DNA of 64,000 bases from Camarhynchus parvulus (lineage: Eukaryota > Chordata > Aves > Passeriformes > Thraupidae): positions 11,052,420 through 11,116,419 of the forward strand of contig NC_044571.1 of the NCBI RefSeq assembly GCF_901933205.1, read 5' to 3'. Both the position numbers and the translations under genes were made by a program. This document shows positions 37,201-51,400 of this stretch, piece by piece. Positions within the stretch are counted from its first letter, which is position 1, and each line of letters begins with the position of its first letter. The notes under the pieces are model-generated. The model was not told the DNA's origin, did not search any database, and saw nothing but the letters and a program-made list of their open reading frames with translations.

Positions 37201-38377
37201 CTATGAATGTCTTCATATTATTTACTCTTAAGCTTCACTGAGATACTGGATGGGCTTTTTTTTACCTTATTTTGCATCATGTGTTGATGAAAAGATTACT
37301 AGGCAATAATTTCAGGTTATTTGATGAACTAAAATGAGATGCAGACCACATGTGGTTTATATTAAAAATGCTGAGAGAAAGGAGCTATAGAGCAGACTAA
37401 TGTAGCAAGTAAATTATTCTGCCTTTGTGCACAGGCATCACATGGCGATAAAACATGATCCTGAGAATGACAGAATTTGTCCCTTAGAAATGACTCATTG
37501 TTACATTTTGACATATTTTATCACATTAAAAATTCATAAATGTCTCCTTAGAAAAAATAGATATGGAGCAGTGAAAGATCTACATAGAGATTCCTCTCTT
37601 TGATAAAGTCATGGTGCCCTGAATTTATCTGAATGTACCCTGATACATCATGGAGACCTCTTCATCAGGTTGTTGATTTTAAAAAGAAGGAGTTTATAAC
37701 TGGCAGATTCTGGTTTTCACATACATTACTGAAATTATTAGCTAAACTGCTTTTACGCATAGTTTCAAAGGTTATCTAAAAATAAACATTCTTTTGTTTT
37801 TTCTTTTAAATATAAGTATTGTAAGCCAATTTGGGATGCATAGCAATTTTTTTTACCATTCTCTGTCTCTTTTTTTTTTTCCCCATGGAGTTCCCATTAT
37901 TAACCATTTTTTTTTTGTAACGCACACAATACCCATGGTAAAACGATGGCCTTGGGTCTGTAAAAGTTTCATTATTTTTCCATTTGTCATATTTGTGAAC
38001 AGCTGTCTTCCTCTGTTTTCCTGTGTTAAGCTATACTTATCACTCCCATCCATCCTGACTGAACCTGTTAAACACAAGTAAAGGATGAAGCAGAAGACAG
38101 TGCAACTCCCAGTGGGTGTGCTGGTTAGAAATTTGGCTAAACTGGGCAGAAGTGGCTGTGACGGTTCCAAATTCACAGCACCTTCTGAAATGCCAGGCCT
38201 TACACTTGAGACCAAAAGTCCATATGAAGTTAAAGAAACAGACAGGCAACTGAATCGTACGCTCTTTCCTTTCAGCTTGGCATGTAATATCTTTACATTA
38301 CTAATCAGCTGGTAGCAGACCCATAGTTTTTGAAGTCCGTGCTCATATTAATTTATATTTCTATTTGATTCACACAG
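34201..38377 (+). other. DMD intron 59, last part
   Basis: AT-rich intron up to the exon 60 acceptor (gattcacacag). A short (AT)n run lies at about 36352-36366 and T-rich tracts at about 37868-37918. A 145-codon open frame on the minus strand (34601-35038) has no recognisable similarity. Nothing else is seen. Confidence 0.87.
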
Positions 38378-38524
38378 GTTTATCGGGCAGAACTTGTTCC
38401 CCTTAAGGAAAAGGTGCACCACGTCAACGAGCTCGCTCACCGCTTCACTCCCCCCGACCTTCAACTCTCCCAGTACAATCTCAGCTGTGTGGAAGACCTA
38501 AACACAAGGTGGAAGGTGCTGCAG
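38378..38524 (+). CDS. DMD: Dystrophin exon 60
   Basis: This 147-bp exon is 49 whole codons, phase 0 to phase 0, as in human exon 60. It reads VYRAELVPLKEKVHHVNELA, then HRFTPPDLQLSQYNLSCVED and LNTRWKVLQ. The human form as I recall it is ALRGEIAPLKENVSHVNDLA, then RQLTTLGIQLSPYNLSTLED and LNTRWKLLQ. The C-terminal LNTRWK block fixes the identity, while the first two thirds are clearly more diverged than exons 56-59, with a new PPD and a new cysteine. The acceptor is cacacag and the donor gtatat. It encodes part of about R24, the last spectrin-like repeat before hinge 4. Confidence 0.97.
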
Positions 38525-41500
38525 GTATATTTCACTTGACTTTTTCCTTTATGCTGCATTTAAGTAAATATTTTTATTTCTCTGTGCTTTGTTCCCTGTG
38601 GGATAGCACCAAAAGAATGAAAGATGAGAAAGCCCAAGAAACTGTTTTATTGTTACCATTCATAAATGCATTAGAAAGAGGCCCAACCTGATATTGTTGA
38701 TGGTTTAAAAATACAAAGGGCAAGCGATACGTTTTGCACACATTTCAAAGATAATGCGTTATCTTCCACGGAGCTTGGGAAACATTGTGAACAATTCACT
38801 TTCACTGTAAATTATTGCTTTGATTTATCAAATCTAGATATTTAGAAAATAAAATTTTCATCTTCTCTGAAGATACTTGGAGACAGTATGTCAGGGTGAG
38901 ATATTATTGCTGATAGAACAGACAGATAATTGAAATATTATGTTTTACTGTCTTTTTTCATATTTACTTAAATGTCACCTGGAAGATACAGAGAGTAGGG
39001 TGAAAGCACTCCAGTAAATTTTTAAACACATCCTGAGGGGAAAAGACATAAGTAACTTTGAAAGGTTGTGATATACTAAAGGCCAAGTTGTGACCCTAGG
39101 AAAGAGGAAAGATACATCTGTTCCTATAATATAATTTTTCTACTTAAAAGAGAGAAGAATTTGAAATGTATTGAGAGGTAGAGCTCATTTTTTTAGAAGA
39201 TGATAAAATAGCATAGACTTGAATAGAATAGATCAATTGGAACAAATATACAATTATTTGGACCAACTGTGCTATATGCAAGATCTGTGGGACACTCACA
39301 CCCAATGGCACTTTTTTAGACTATTATGTATCTTTCCATCTTAGGGCTAGACTTTTTTATGTATGACCAGCACTCCATTTAGATGTTATACCCTTTATAG
39401 AAAACTGAAATTTTGGCCATGTAATAGGAATAGCAAAAATGAAAATTGTTTTTGTTTCATGAAAAAAGGTATGTTCCTGTTGTTTGTTTCTGACTTTACA
39501 GTTGTCAGTATATTTCTTTTTCATTCTGGTGGTTGTGTGGTTTTTTTTAATTTATTTATTAATTGCCTTTTTTATGCTAATGTCACCTAAAATATCTACT
39601 TTAACCTTTTCACCATTTTTTTCTATAAATTTCAGTTTATTTTTATGTGTCTTTTTTTTACACCGATTGTGTTTTCTCTCAGGCTTTTCTTAATTCTTAT
39701 TTTCAAAAAGCAATTCTTTCTGTGTCCCTGCTCTTCTCTAGATTTCCCCATCTTCCTTCCCTTATTTCTCTTTGTTTGGGTTTTTTTCTGTACTCCCCTT
39801 GTTTATTTTCTTAGCTTACTTATCTTCTTCTCCCTCCTCAAAGGTTAGATCTCTTTCTCCACCCTTGCCATATTCCTAATGGGGAAAATATTTCTTATCC
39901 ATGTACCCCATTTCTTAGAAAATATCAGTTCAGGGAAATCATAAAACAGAGAGTTCTGCTCTATTGATTGCCAGAAAAATATCCAACCTTTGTTATGTGC
40001 AGGAAAAGTGCACAAAGACATAAAATTTATCACACCCGAAACATTTTGTAAAGGAGGTAATCATGTCTCACTTGCTTCTTTATTAACACTGGGAACTTAC
40101 ATAAGATTAGAGGAGGAAATGCATCATCTTAAGCCAAATCTTATAGAGATTTAATATTATATTCCTTTTATAATCATAAGAATAAGGCCAACCGTAGTCA
40201 GTCATTTGCAGTATTGCACAGTGGTTCTACAGTGAGACTAGTGCTGTTAGTGAATAGAATCAAAGATTCCTCCAGAATCTTCCCAGAATTTCATTTTTAT
40301 TTTTGCAGTAAGGCATGTTTGCCATTAATTTACCTGGCTTGTATTCAATTTTAGTGAATATACTCCAGAGTATTAGTGGTACAAAAATGTACAGAAAGCA
40401 CTCAGCCATTTACAGGCTTAACCAGTCCTGGTTTTGAAGTGTTGTGTGGAGTGCATTTCATTAATGAAAGCTGATGCACTCAGCTCAGTCACTGAAAACT
40501 GTGTCATCTTCTGTGGACTTTGAGTAGCTTCCTGACTTTAATAGAATAGTTTTGTGGAAAATATTCTGTTTATTTTTTTTAATTTTTCCTACATTAAAGG
40601 AGATGAAATCTTTGCAAGGAGCTACTTGTTATGAATTTCACAAGGAGCTCTCATGTGTGCTTCAAACAGTCTATGTAATGAGCTCAGTCTGGGGTAGAAC
40701 GTGTCTTGCAAACCCTTGCTTACTTCCAGTTGGCATTTAGGGAGCCAGGAATCCCCTAAAATTGGTGGGAGTTATATCCATTTCACTAAGTCAGAGATCT
40801 GGTTGGTGTAATGCTGGTCAAAGGGCAAACTCCTGACATGTAAAAGAATTTACAAGTATCCCACAGAGAACATCGCCTGCAGTCCTCAGGATTTTTTTGG
40901 TTTAAATCAAACTTTGTTTGTTTTCATTTAGAATGGTACCTTTAACAAGCTGAAAAATACAGTAAGAACTGTCTTTCATCCATAAATGTATCAATTAAGA
41001 TATTTCACTATGGTATTTATACACTAGTGCTTTTACTTTTGTATGTTGGTAGTTTTTGAGTGGTTGTCTTTGAGCACATCAAAAACCTAAATCAGCCCAA
41101 GGTGTTTTCCAATCTAAACTTTTCTATAATTCTATTATTTATATCCATATATATAATGTATGTCAAGAAGCATAAGCCCTAATTTCAGTATCATTCCTAA
41201 CTCCTCAGCTCATCTTGCACCAGTAGCAAAGATTCTGCAGGACAGGATGTGGGGATTTGAAGATTGTTGTGGTGCAAAAAACATGCTGCCATTTGTTTAG
41301 AAGGTCCAGCCACAGCTATTATTCTGTTCCATTGAAGAACACTCTCTGCTTGCAGGAGCTGTGAAGAGCCAGCAGGCTTTCAGTACCCCTGCAGGCACTT
41401 ATCTAAAGTCATATCATCATTTTATTTGTATTCTGCTGAAGACAGGCTCTTTACTGAGCTGCATAATGCACACTAGTGTAATAACTGTTGCTGCAATGAA

Positions 41501-44500
41501 TTATTTCAAAATCCAGCTTCCTCTGTGTGCTTCACAAATATTAGCTGATTCTTTGAATCTGTGGTGAGAAATATGAATGGATCTTACCATCTGTATTTCC
41601 AGAGGTGCCAATATCAAGAATATAGAAGCCAAAAAGGAAATCCTTTCTCCCTGAAATCAGTGTAAAATTGTCACTATGCATCAAAGTCTTGCTGGCCAGT
41701 GAACCTCTAAAGAGCTGAATCAGAGGCATTCTGGGCAGCAGTCCTCAGCTCACACATTGCTTTTTATTGGGGTTGGACACTAAGGCAAGGAAGGTGCAGC
41801 AAAATATAAGCTGAAATCAGCAGTGACCTATTGTAGCAGGTTTTTGGTTTGGACTTTTTTTAATTTTACTTCACCTTCTGTCTTTCATGCCTTCTCCAAG
41901 AAAAACATCCTGCAAAAAAATGAAATAACAACAAAAATACCTATGTAAAAGAAATGTCTTCTTCAGGTCTCTTGCAGTTGAATTGAACCAAGTTTCCTTT
42001 TTTAAATTTTATGCAGTAATGGTTCCAGGAAGTAAACTTCATGTCTAAACCATGGAATTAAAATTTGAAAGTGATCAAGGATATCCTCTCATATAATTTT
42101 CCTTAGAAAAAATCTCTCTTACTTTACAGTTCAGTTGTCCAAATGGTAGTGCATAGAATCTAGTATCTACCACAGCTTTCATCATACATGAAAGCTCTTG
42201 TCATATACTGAATATTTGCCTTATATTGTTCTATATCTTAAATTACAAGTAGAGTTATTTATTATTAAACAGTGAGTGAGTGCAAACTGAGGTTAAAGTT
42301 GATAGATTTAAATGATGCAACAGCAGCAAGAAAAATGTTGCTTCCTCTGTATGGACAGAGAATGTCATGTCTAAATGGATGGGCGATATAAAAGGCCATT
42401 CAATTTTATATTTTTATATTTATATATGATTACCTTTCTGTTATCTTAGCAGTTTCTCTTTCTATTGTGATATTTCATTAATTTTAATAACTAATTTGTT
42501 TCTATTTCTTTGGTTTTTTCTCCTTTTTTAAACTGGATTTTGACATGTGTCATCTGTTAGTAGCTGAAAAAAAATGAGAGACAACTTTTCTAAATATATG
42601 GAACCAAAATTCTAGCTCAGTTAGAATTATAGTAGTTAAGTCACTAGTAAAATAATGGTTCTTTTCAACCTTGAAATTTGAAATTATTTTGTAGTTGCAG
42701 ACTTCATCTTCCCACCAGAGGGAGATTTTGGTCCTTTTTGGAATTTGAGTTTTCCCATCGGACTACTTAGTCGAAATGTTGGTTTGTATGTCCCATGAGA
42801 ACAGGAACTTCCGCCAAAACCACAATTGTCACAGCACTTAATGGTCTCTTATTTGTTTAATTGGCTATGCCAGTTGGCTGCAGAAGTCATGGACCCAAGC
42901 ATTTTTCTTCATTTCTGTTAGATTGAGTCTCAGATTTTCTCAATGTTTGTCTGCAAAATTATGCATATAGAATTCATTTTGCAGCGATTCATTCTTTATA
43001 AATCCAATTTATTTATTTCTGTAAGTTAGTGGAGGAAGGCCAGCTGTCAGGATTGGGATTCAATTCCGCTAATGAAGTCTGTGTCAAAAATTGGAAATAT
43101 TCCTTCCTAAATTAGGAGGACACCTTCATTGTGACATCTTTAGGGCAGTCAGTGAAAGAAAGTGTGTAACTATAAACAGGAATGGTTATCATCCACAGAC
43201 ATGACAGCAGGAAAACTAATAAAACCTTAATAAAATCTTACTAAATTTATGATGTGTCTGATGAATTTCACTTTGCTGGAAATTGCAAATGCTTTAATCA
43301 TTTTTTGTAAAGGAGGTGCATTCATTTTGAGAGTTTTGTTATGCTCTTTTGTCTTCCTTTACGCTGAAATTTTGTCCTCTATGAAGATGTTTTGAAGAAT
43401 CATACAGAAGAATAGCAATTTGCCCTACTTTATATCCTCATTACAATATGCATCTGTACCTTTCTTTCAATGTATTCTTCTGTTTCTCACAAATGTGTGT
43501 GAGTGCAAGGGATTATAAAAGCTGAGTTATGCTGTTTATGTGTGAAAAGAAAAGCACCTAAAATTTATCAAAAGTAAGAAAATATGCTACGTGTGCATCT
43601 TGAATTTAGCACTCTCTTGTACAACCTTTGCATATACAATATATTCTGTAAGATCTCCCATTTATCTATTTGATGGATAAATGATAGGAAAAGAATGGGT
43701 GTATTAGTTGAAATATGTAAGTCTCATTTCCTTATAAAGGAAGACTCGAACAATTTACTTCCACCTGTCAGCAGTTATAGATTGTGTTTGGCAGCGCCCA
43801 TCCATATGACTCATACCAGACTATATTTAGGATACTCAGGAAAACAGAGGTTATGATACTGTTAGGAATATATTCACTGGAAACCAACATCCACTAGTTC
43901 TGTTGGGTTTTAGTCAAGTAGTTTTATCTAAACCATCCAGTTTGTAGCTCTTTATCTTATTTACCAACCACCACTGAAACTGTATTCTTTAGTGTTCATC
44001 ATGTATAATACCTGATCATCTCAAAACCGTTATTGCAAATAATTTCTGTAGAAATCCCTTTGACAAGGAGTGTGGAAGTTACATTTGAAGAATTAAAGCT
44101 CTGAGTTTCAGTCCTGTACAGAGGTGTAAACCACAGGAGTTAGAAGATTTTACCTTGGATTCCAAAATTGCACAGATAGCTTTTTTCTTGCACAAATTGA
44201 GAGAATGTGGCCTGACTTTTTTCAATACCTTTTTAGGTGTGTGACCTGATTCCAATCAGCTATGTTTAGGCTGCTCATTATGACAGATTAGGGTTGTTTA
44301 GGGTAAGAATGTGTGAGAGGGAACAGCTGGGAAGTGCACAAGGTTAGCAGCAGTCATTAGTGAAAGCAAACATGGACAAAACAAAAATGAATCTTGCAAT
44401 TATAAGTCCATCTCCAGTCCTTGCTTCCACTCCACAGACCCTTTTCCTTCCCAAAATGTTATCAACTGTCAGAGCTCGTAATTTTCAGGTTAGATTTTGC

Positions 44501-44644
44501 TAAAGCAATAGGAGAGGACAGGAGGGTGTAGGTCGGGCAGGGCAGGAGGCAGGGTCAGCTGTCTGCTGGCACCAGATGGATCTTTGTGATGGATCTGTGC
44601 AATCTGTGGCTCTGCTCCATCCCCTGGAAGCGATGCACACTGCT
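38525..44644 (+). other. DMD intron 60, first part
   Basis: AT-rich intron starting with donor gtatat. T-rich tracts occur at about 39530-39850. No transposon, RNA gene or supported coding frame is recognised. Confidence 0.87.
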
Positions 44645-45413
44645 GATACACATCCTCTGACACGCTGTCCTCTGACACACTGTCCTCTGTCACACATCCT
44701 CTGACACGTGTCCTGTGACACACATCCTATGACACATCCTGTGACGCATGTCCTCTGACATATATCCACTGTCACATGTCTTTTGACACACATTCTTTGA
44801 CACACATCCTCTAACACACACATCCTCTCACACACACCCTCTCACACATCCTCTGACACATCTTCTGACACATTGTCCTCTGACACACATCCTATGACAA
44901 ATTGCCCTCTGAAATATTGTCCTCTGACACTCATCCTCTGACACATTGTCCTATGACACTCATCCTCTCACACTCATCCTCTCACACACCCTCTCAACTC
45001 ATTCTCTCACACTCATCCTCTCACACTCATCCTCTCACACACACCCTCTCACACATCCTCTCACACTCATCCTCTCTCACACACCCTCTCACACATTCTC
45101 TCACACTCATCCTCTCACACATCCTCTCACTCATCCTCTCACACTCATCCTCTCACACTCATCCTCTCACACACCCTCTCACACTCATTCTCTCACACTC
45201 ATCCTCTCACACTCATCCTCTCACACTCATCCTCTCACACACACCCTCTCACACATCCTCTCATACTCATCCTCTCACACACACCCTCTCACACATCCTC
45301 TCATACTCATCCTCTCACACACACCCTCTCACACATTCTCTCACACTCATCCTCTCACACATCCTCTCAACTCATCCTCTCTCACTCATCCTCTCACCCT
45401 CATCCTCCGCCCG
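44645..45413 (+). repeat. CTCTCACACTCATC-type minisatellite
   Basis: About 770 bp is built of 8-14-bp variants of CTCTGACACACATC in the left third and CTCTCACACTCATC in the rest. It also contains higher-order blocks (for example around 45230-45340, where a unit of about 60 bp repeats). The sequence is almost free of G on the + strand to the right of about 44940. Because unit length varies around multiples that avoid stops, long frames run through it on both strands; their products are pure repeats of HPLTLILSHSSS type and are not genes. The array ends abruptly at a GC-rich junction near 45405-45430. Confidence 0.93.
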
Positions 45414-48400
45414 TTCGCACCCGCCCGGTTTGAACCGCGCTTGGAGCAGAAGTTCAAAGTTTGCTTTTAATGTGGAACACGTTTGTGGCAGATAGAGCAT
45501 TCACTGAATTTAAGAGCTGCCCAGTAAAGGCTCTCTAATGTGATTTTCAGAGGCTTGTAACTCAATGAAACCTTAATGAATACCCTTGGATTGAAAGCAA
45601 TATAAAACCCCTTAGATTCCAAGTACCCGTGCCAAAGTATTGTTAAAGGTTTTTAGAGTGAGAATGTAAAACTGGCAAAACATATTTCTCTTTCTCCCCA
45701 TTTTCACTTCTTCTGAAACTATGTGATTTTTTTTACAAGAAACTTCATTTGAAGTGATTAAAAGCCCAAGGAAAAGAAATAATACGCACATTTCCAGCGC
45801 AGAAGGTTAATGTTAGCCTTTTTTATTTCTTTGTTGAGTCATTTTGTGTCTTTCTGACATATCAATTATGTATTATATCACTGCAGATAGTTTTATGTCA
45901 GGCCATCTACTTTCAGGTTACAGAAAGCTTTTGCAGTCTTTAAGCTAGGTAGTATTTTGTGCTGTATTTTTTATATCTTTTTGCTTCAGTGAGACTAAGA
46001 AGGATTTTTTTTTTCTCTCTTAGAAGTACTGTTAATAATAGTGTTTAAAATACTAAAAATGTCAGCGGCATTAAGTTGTGACACAGATTTGAAACCAGCC
46101 TCTATGGAAGATTATGTGTGTCATTTTAAAAATATTTTCACAAGGTGCTCTCTGAAGTTGCCAGTGCAGTTTTCAACATGGTTTGAGTAAAGTTGAATGT
46201 TGTGCCCTTGTATAGAAACCATGAGCAGTATGGAAGTGATGTAATGGTGTGTTTGCTGTAGAGGAGGGCACTTTATAATTAAAATGGCTCAAATCCTCTT
46301 ATATGTTGTGTGTACAAAATCTTGTATAAAGTCCTTCCTAATTTGGATGTACCCAGCACAACATAGGCAGAAGGTGTTATTTCAAGATGCTCTTCCTGTG
46401 TCTCATCTAAGCTGTTCAATTCTTGTGCTTGTTGTTAGTTTATAAAACAATGATACTGCAATAAACTTTAGAAATATACCCCTTGGTTACAGAACAAACA
46501 TAGTATGGATTACAGTTATTGACCCAGAGCTTACAATTTCAGGTTTTATTAGTATTCATTTTTTATTTCTTTTGTACCTGGAAAGATCAACACCCTATTC
46601 CTGTTTGTGGAAAGGAAATTCTTTATGACATTTTTGGGGGAGCTTCAAGTACGGAAGTTGAAGACTCAGTTTTGCTCTTCCATTTTTTTGGGTGTTCAAA
46701 ATTGTTTCTCTAGCACAGTTCAGATTGTTTTAAACCAAAATTAATTAGAATTAATCAATCCAGAAAAATAATCCTAAATTTACATCCATAGGTAGCATGT
46801 TCATTTTGTTGGATGTTTTCACTTTCATTCCTCTGATTCCTCATACTATCCTCAAGTGTTTTGTGTCCTTTCCTTTCAATACCCTCATTTATGATTCTTT
46901 CATCTGTAAAAACAAACAGTTCTGTCCTAATTAATTAGCTGACACACAGCTGATAGTAGACTGCTGCTTCGGTGTAGTGATTTTTGGGGTATTCAGAAGA
47001 AATAGAAGATTGTGTCTTCCATAAAATGGCTTTGTGCTTTTTGTATATCCAGACATTACTGTTCCTTATCTCAAAACATCACATTTCAAATCCTGAGTTG
47101 ATTTTGTCTGTACTTTTGCCAGCCAGAAAGCTAAGATAACTGAATTTAGGTTGCACATCAGTTGTCATAGCTACCTGCAATACATCCCTGAATCTGCCTA
47201 GGTTTACCTCTAATGAGAAAGGGGTTACATTTTTCTCATAAAGCCTCCATAACTTTATTCAGCTGTGAATGACCTGTAAAATTTTGTCAGACTGGTATGG
47301 TCTGTTGCAGAAATCGAGTGAGCTTCTTCCTTTTAAGTCAGGGTCTAATCCTTTTTTCTTCACCAGTGAATAGGAGGTCAGCTCCCATCAAATAAAGTTT
47401 CAGAAAGACAGAGTCAAATCAAGTTTTATGTTCACCACTTTTCTGTCTCAGCACTGTGCCCCCACATCGTTAGACTGTGCTCAGTAGTTCCCACAGCTGA
47501 TGGGACAAGCCTGTGATGTTTAACAGTGCCAGGTCATGCTGATTATTTCAGCTTTGCCAATGACATTCTATGTATTTTTTCAAATTAATTTAACCATCTT
47601 GTGAATGAATTTATGTGTTTTCAGGTAAGTGTCCATTTATGGATCAGAGCTACATTTATAAAATTTATCAGAATTGTAATGATATTGTGCTGAGTTGGTG
47701 TAAGTTTTAGTTTTACTGATAGTTTTTACTTTTAGTTTCATATAGATAGTTACATAGTTCAAAGGTCTGTCCCATTCTCTAGAAAAGGGAGCTAGAAAAA
47801 CAACTTCTCCTTCATGTACATTTGTGTTAATAAGTATTTATCCTTATATAGGCCAAGGCCCCTGAATCAGATAATAGTGTCTGTGATGTGAGCTACACTA
47901 CAGTGCTGGACACAAACTATGATCTTGCATTATTCAGTGTTCATTGAAAGCATGGCTACCATTGGTGTTGTAAAATCTGCTTCTGTTAGTGTGTGAACTG
48001 TTGCAGGAAACAAATCACAGAGTGTTTAACATAACATTTATGTGCTGCTGTGGGTGCTCAGAGCTCACTGTGAAATGAGAGCTGCCCCTGCAGAATTTAC
48101 TCTGGTATGTTGGAGTTTAAGCCCCCATGGGCTGCTGGCTTTGTCTGCTCTGCCATCCCTCCCAGCTGGGCTGACTGCAGCCCTGCTGAGCCTGCTCAGC
48201 TCAGATATCCTCGGGTGACCCAGGAGCAGCATTTGTACCTTTTTCTCCCAGAAAAACACTCATCACCTTTATTGTACAATTTATTGAAGAACACCTAGGA
48301 AAGTTGTAAAAGTTGAAAGAAAAAAAATCCTGTCTTTAGGAAGCTAATCAATTCTTAAATATGTAGATAGGAAATATCACTTGTTCCTGATCCTTCTAGC

Positions 48401-51400
48401 ACTTTGGAGGGATAGTCCCAAAAAGACAAATTCACAGTTGTACACAAAGTAGATTTCTCGAGCTCTTGTGTTATATTAATTACACAATCAGTATATTCAC
48501 ACAGCTTAGAGATACTGTATTTCACTGTCTTGCTCATATTCAGATAGGCTCTAACTTGCCAGAGATTTTTTTTTTCTGAATGAGACTATAACTAACAGAT
48601 GTTTGTTTTTGGCTCCATTTCTACATTCTTTGAAAGCTGGAGAATTAAATTGCTGACATTCAGACAACACTAATTCACATATCCAGGGAGCCTAATTTGC
48701 CATCCCTGAGATTCTGGTTCCTGGTGTTCATGGATTTAAAAACCATTTCAATGACGCAATATAAGAATAGGCTGGGGAGTTTCAATAGTATGCTCCTGCT
48801 GAACATAATCACATTTTATAAACATCTGTGTCATTACTGGTGTGATTCATCTCTAAGCTGTATACAGCTGTGTTTGCAGTTTCAATTAACAATCCTCTAA
48901 TTTCATATCCATCTCATGTTGCTAATTTAGTTAATTTATTCATAATTAAGAGTATTCTATTTTCTACGAAGGTTTGTTGAGCTTAGTGCATTATAAAAAG
49001 TAAAAAAAAAACCCTAAGGCTGAGGCATTTTGATTCTTACAAAGTCACATCAGAACAAAAATGCCATTAATGTACCTAAAGGGGAAGACATGATATAAGG
49101 GACATTTTTTTCTTTTCTCAGTGGGGAATGAGAAGCCTTTGGAAGGTATTGGCTTTGTGTTTGAAAGCAAAGGACAGTATGAATGTGCTCTTTTCTACTT
49201 TTTTGCCCTTCTCCTTTTTGCCCAAAATCTAATGTAATTCTATGGTTTAAACTAATACAGTTGGTTTTAATATGTAAAAAACCCAATACCTCTAAAAAGG
49301 GTGTTACAAGAGGAGGTATGTGGCAAACATGAATTATCCCACTTCATGCATTTTTGTTCTCTAACATTTATATTTCAGATTACAAGGTATTTAAAAGGAC
49401 CTGTGTGATTAAAAACTGTGAGATAACTTTAAAAAATTAGGCTTGAGACACAGGTGGAAGATAAGGACTGTGTTAGTATTTATCAAAAGAAGTGTTTGCA
49501 TTTTTAGAAATGTTTTTTTGGATATCAGTACAAGAATATGGTGTGAAAAATGGGTTAGAAATCCTAGAAACAAATCTTCTCCAGTTGTCCACAGTCTAAT
49601 GATGTTCTACCATTATTTCCAGGATTGGTTACAACTCTCCAATACTGTGTAAATACAGAGATACTGCCTTCTCTGCCCTACAGGGATACTTAATCAAGGA
49701 AGTGTCTACAATATTAAAGAAGTTGTATGTATAAATGGCTCTCATAAAAAAAAATTAGAAACATAAAAAAAAGCCATCCTCTTTAGCATGAAGGGTATTT
49801 TGATATTTTTGTGTTAGTGACAAGGTGAGCAGAGCACTCAAAGTTCAGCAGTCCTTTCTGGAATAAGAAAAGAGGGAGAAATACAGGACATTCTTCCTCC
49901 TTCAAAAAAGCAAATAGTTGTTTGAGATAAGTATTAGTGTGACTATTGCTGTAATTTGAAGTAAACAGAGGGAAGTTGTATGGCAAACATTGAAATAGTG
50001 TGATCAATATGTCTCAAGAAGAGCTGCAGGTTTTTAATGACAGCTGCTGAATCCTTTATAGCTGAAAATCACAGTTGTCTGCTGCATTTTCCTTTAATCT
50101 TCCCCTGCCTACAATCTCCTTGATGCTCTTTATAGTTTCTCTCATTGCTCTTTTTCTCCTTGATGCTTCCTTTCTTCCTCTTCATATAAGCTTCTCCCTG
50201 TCTGTCATAACATCCACAACCATACCACTATTTATTAAGAAAAGGCTAGGAAGAAAATCATTAAATGAATAAATAGAGAACACAGCTAGAAAATTTATAA
50301 TCTGAAATGAGAAGAAATTAGAGGGATAGTGAGAGGAAAAGTGCAATGTAAGGTGAGGTAGGCTTTTAGTCCTGGCAGTTGTATGAATCACAACCTTTTC
50401 TTTTTCCAAGAAATCTCTTAATATCAGACTTAGTGAGAGATGCAGCCATGGTCTAAGCGGACCTCTAAAGCCCTTGAGAACAGACAGTCTCATAATTTTA
50501 TTTTCTTCTACTTGTCAACTGTTAATGCTGAAATGCAATATTCTGAAGACAATAAAAGTTTGAACCATTTTAACCTTTTAGCTGCACACTCTGTGTATTT
50601 AGCAAATAGAATGACAGTTGCTTGCTGTACAAATTCCAGGCTGCCCCACCTTTTTCTGATTAAAATGGTGATTAGGGTTAAAGGAGATTATAGCAATTTG
50701 CCAGGGTCCTGTTCTGCTGCAAGCTCAAGGTAAGAGGGTGATTCGAGTGCCTGCAGAAAGACAGATTATCACTGGTTGTTCAATTTCCAAGCTTCTGTGG
50801 ATTTTTACTCTCTTTGTTATTTGTGTAGATTCTCCAGATTTTACTGTGCAAGAAAGGAAACACATTCATTTTTGATACACAAAAAAAAGTTAATGATTTT
50901 TTTCCCTCTAAGGAGAGATGGGTTTACAAAAGGGAGCGAGTAGGTCTTTCAAATTTTATTGTATTAATATCATATTCTGGATGTTTGTTGCTTTTTCTTT
51001 TCCTTTTTCTTACTCCACATAAAATGATAGGGCAATTGTATCTTGCATTTCTGATTCTAAGTTTAAAGCCTGTGGAATTCTTTAAACCTATGTGAATTCA
51101 TATTTTAAAAAGAATTGCATGTAATTTTCTTATTTATTTAGAGAGATGCCTGTGCCACAAGTTGGAAACAAGTATTCTGACCTTGAACCATCTTCCTCCT
51201 TAAATTAAATTTTTCACATAAAGGTTTTTGGGGGTATTTATACTCAATTCCATGTCATTAGACATGGGATTCCCATCTGTGTTTTTCCCACAAAAGGGTT
51301 TTATGCGTGCCGTATTATGAAAAATATGGTCAATGTTTATCTTCTGCATATTTTTGCTGGCAGAGAGAAAACAAATACCTGTCACAAAAATGTTGGCACA

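Noticed and set aside
44645..45413. CRISPR-like regular repeats
   Set aside because: The units are 8-14 bp, contiguous, variable and without unique spacers; the genome is vertebrate.
44902..45495. Open frames of 197 and 174 codons (HPLTLILSHSSS repeats)
   Set aside because: They are translations of the CTCTCACACTCATC minisatellite, open in more than one frame and with no domain or splice context.
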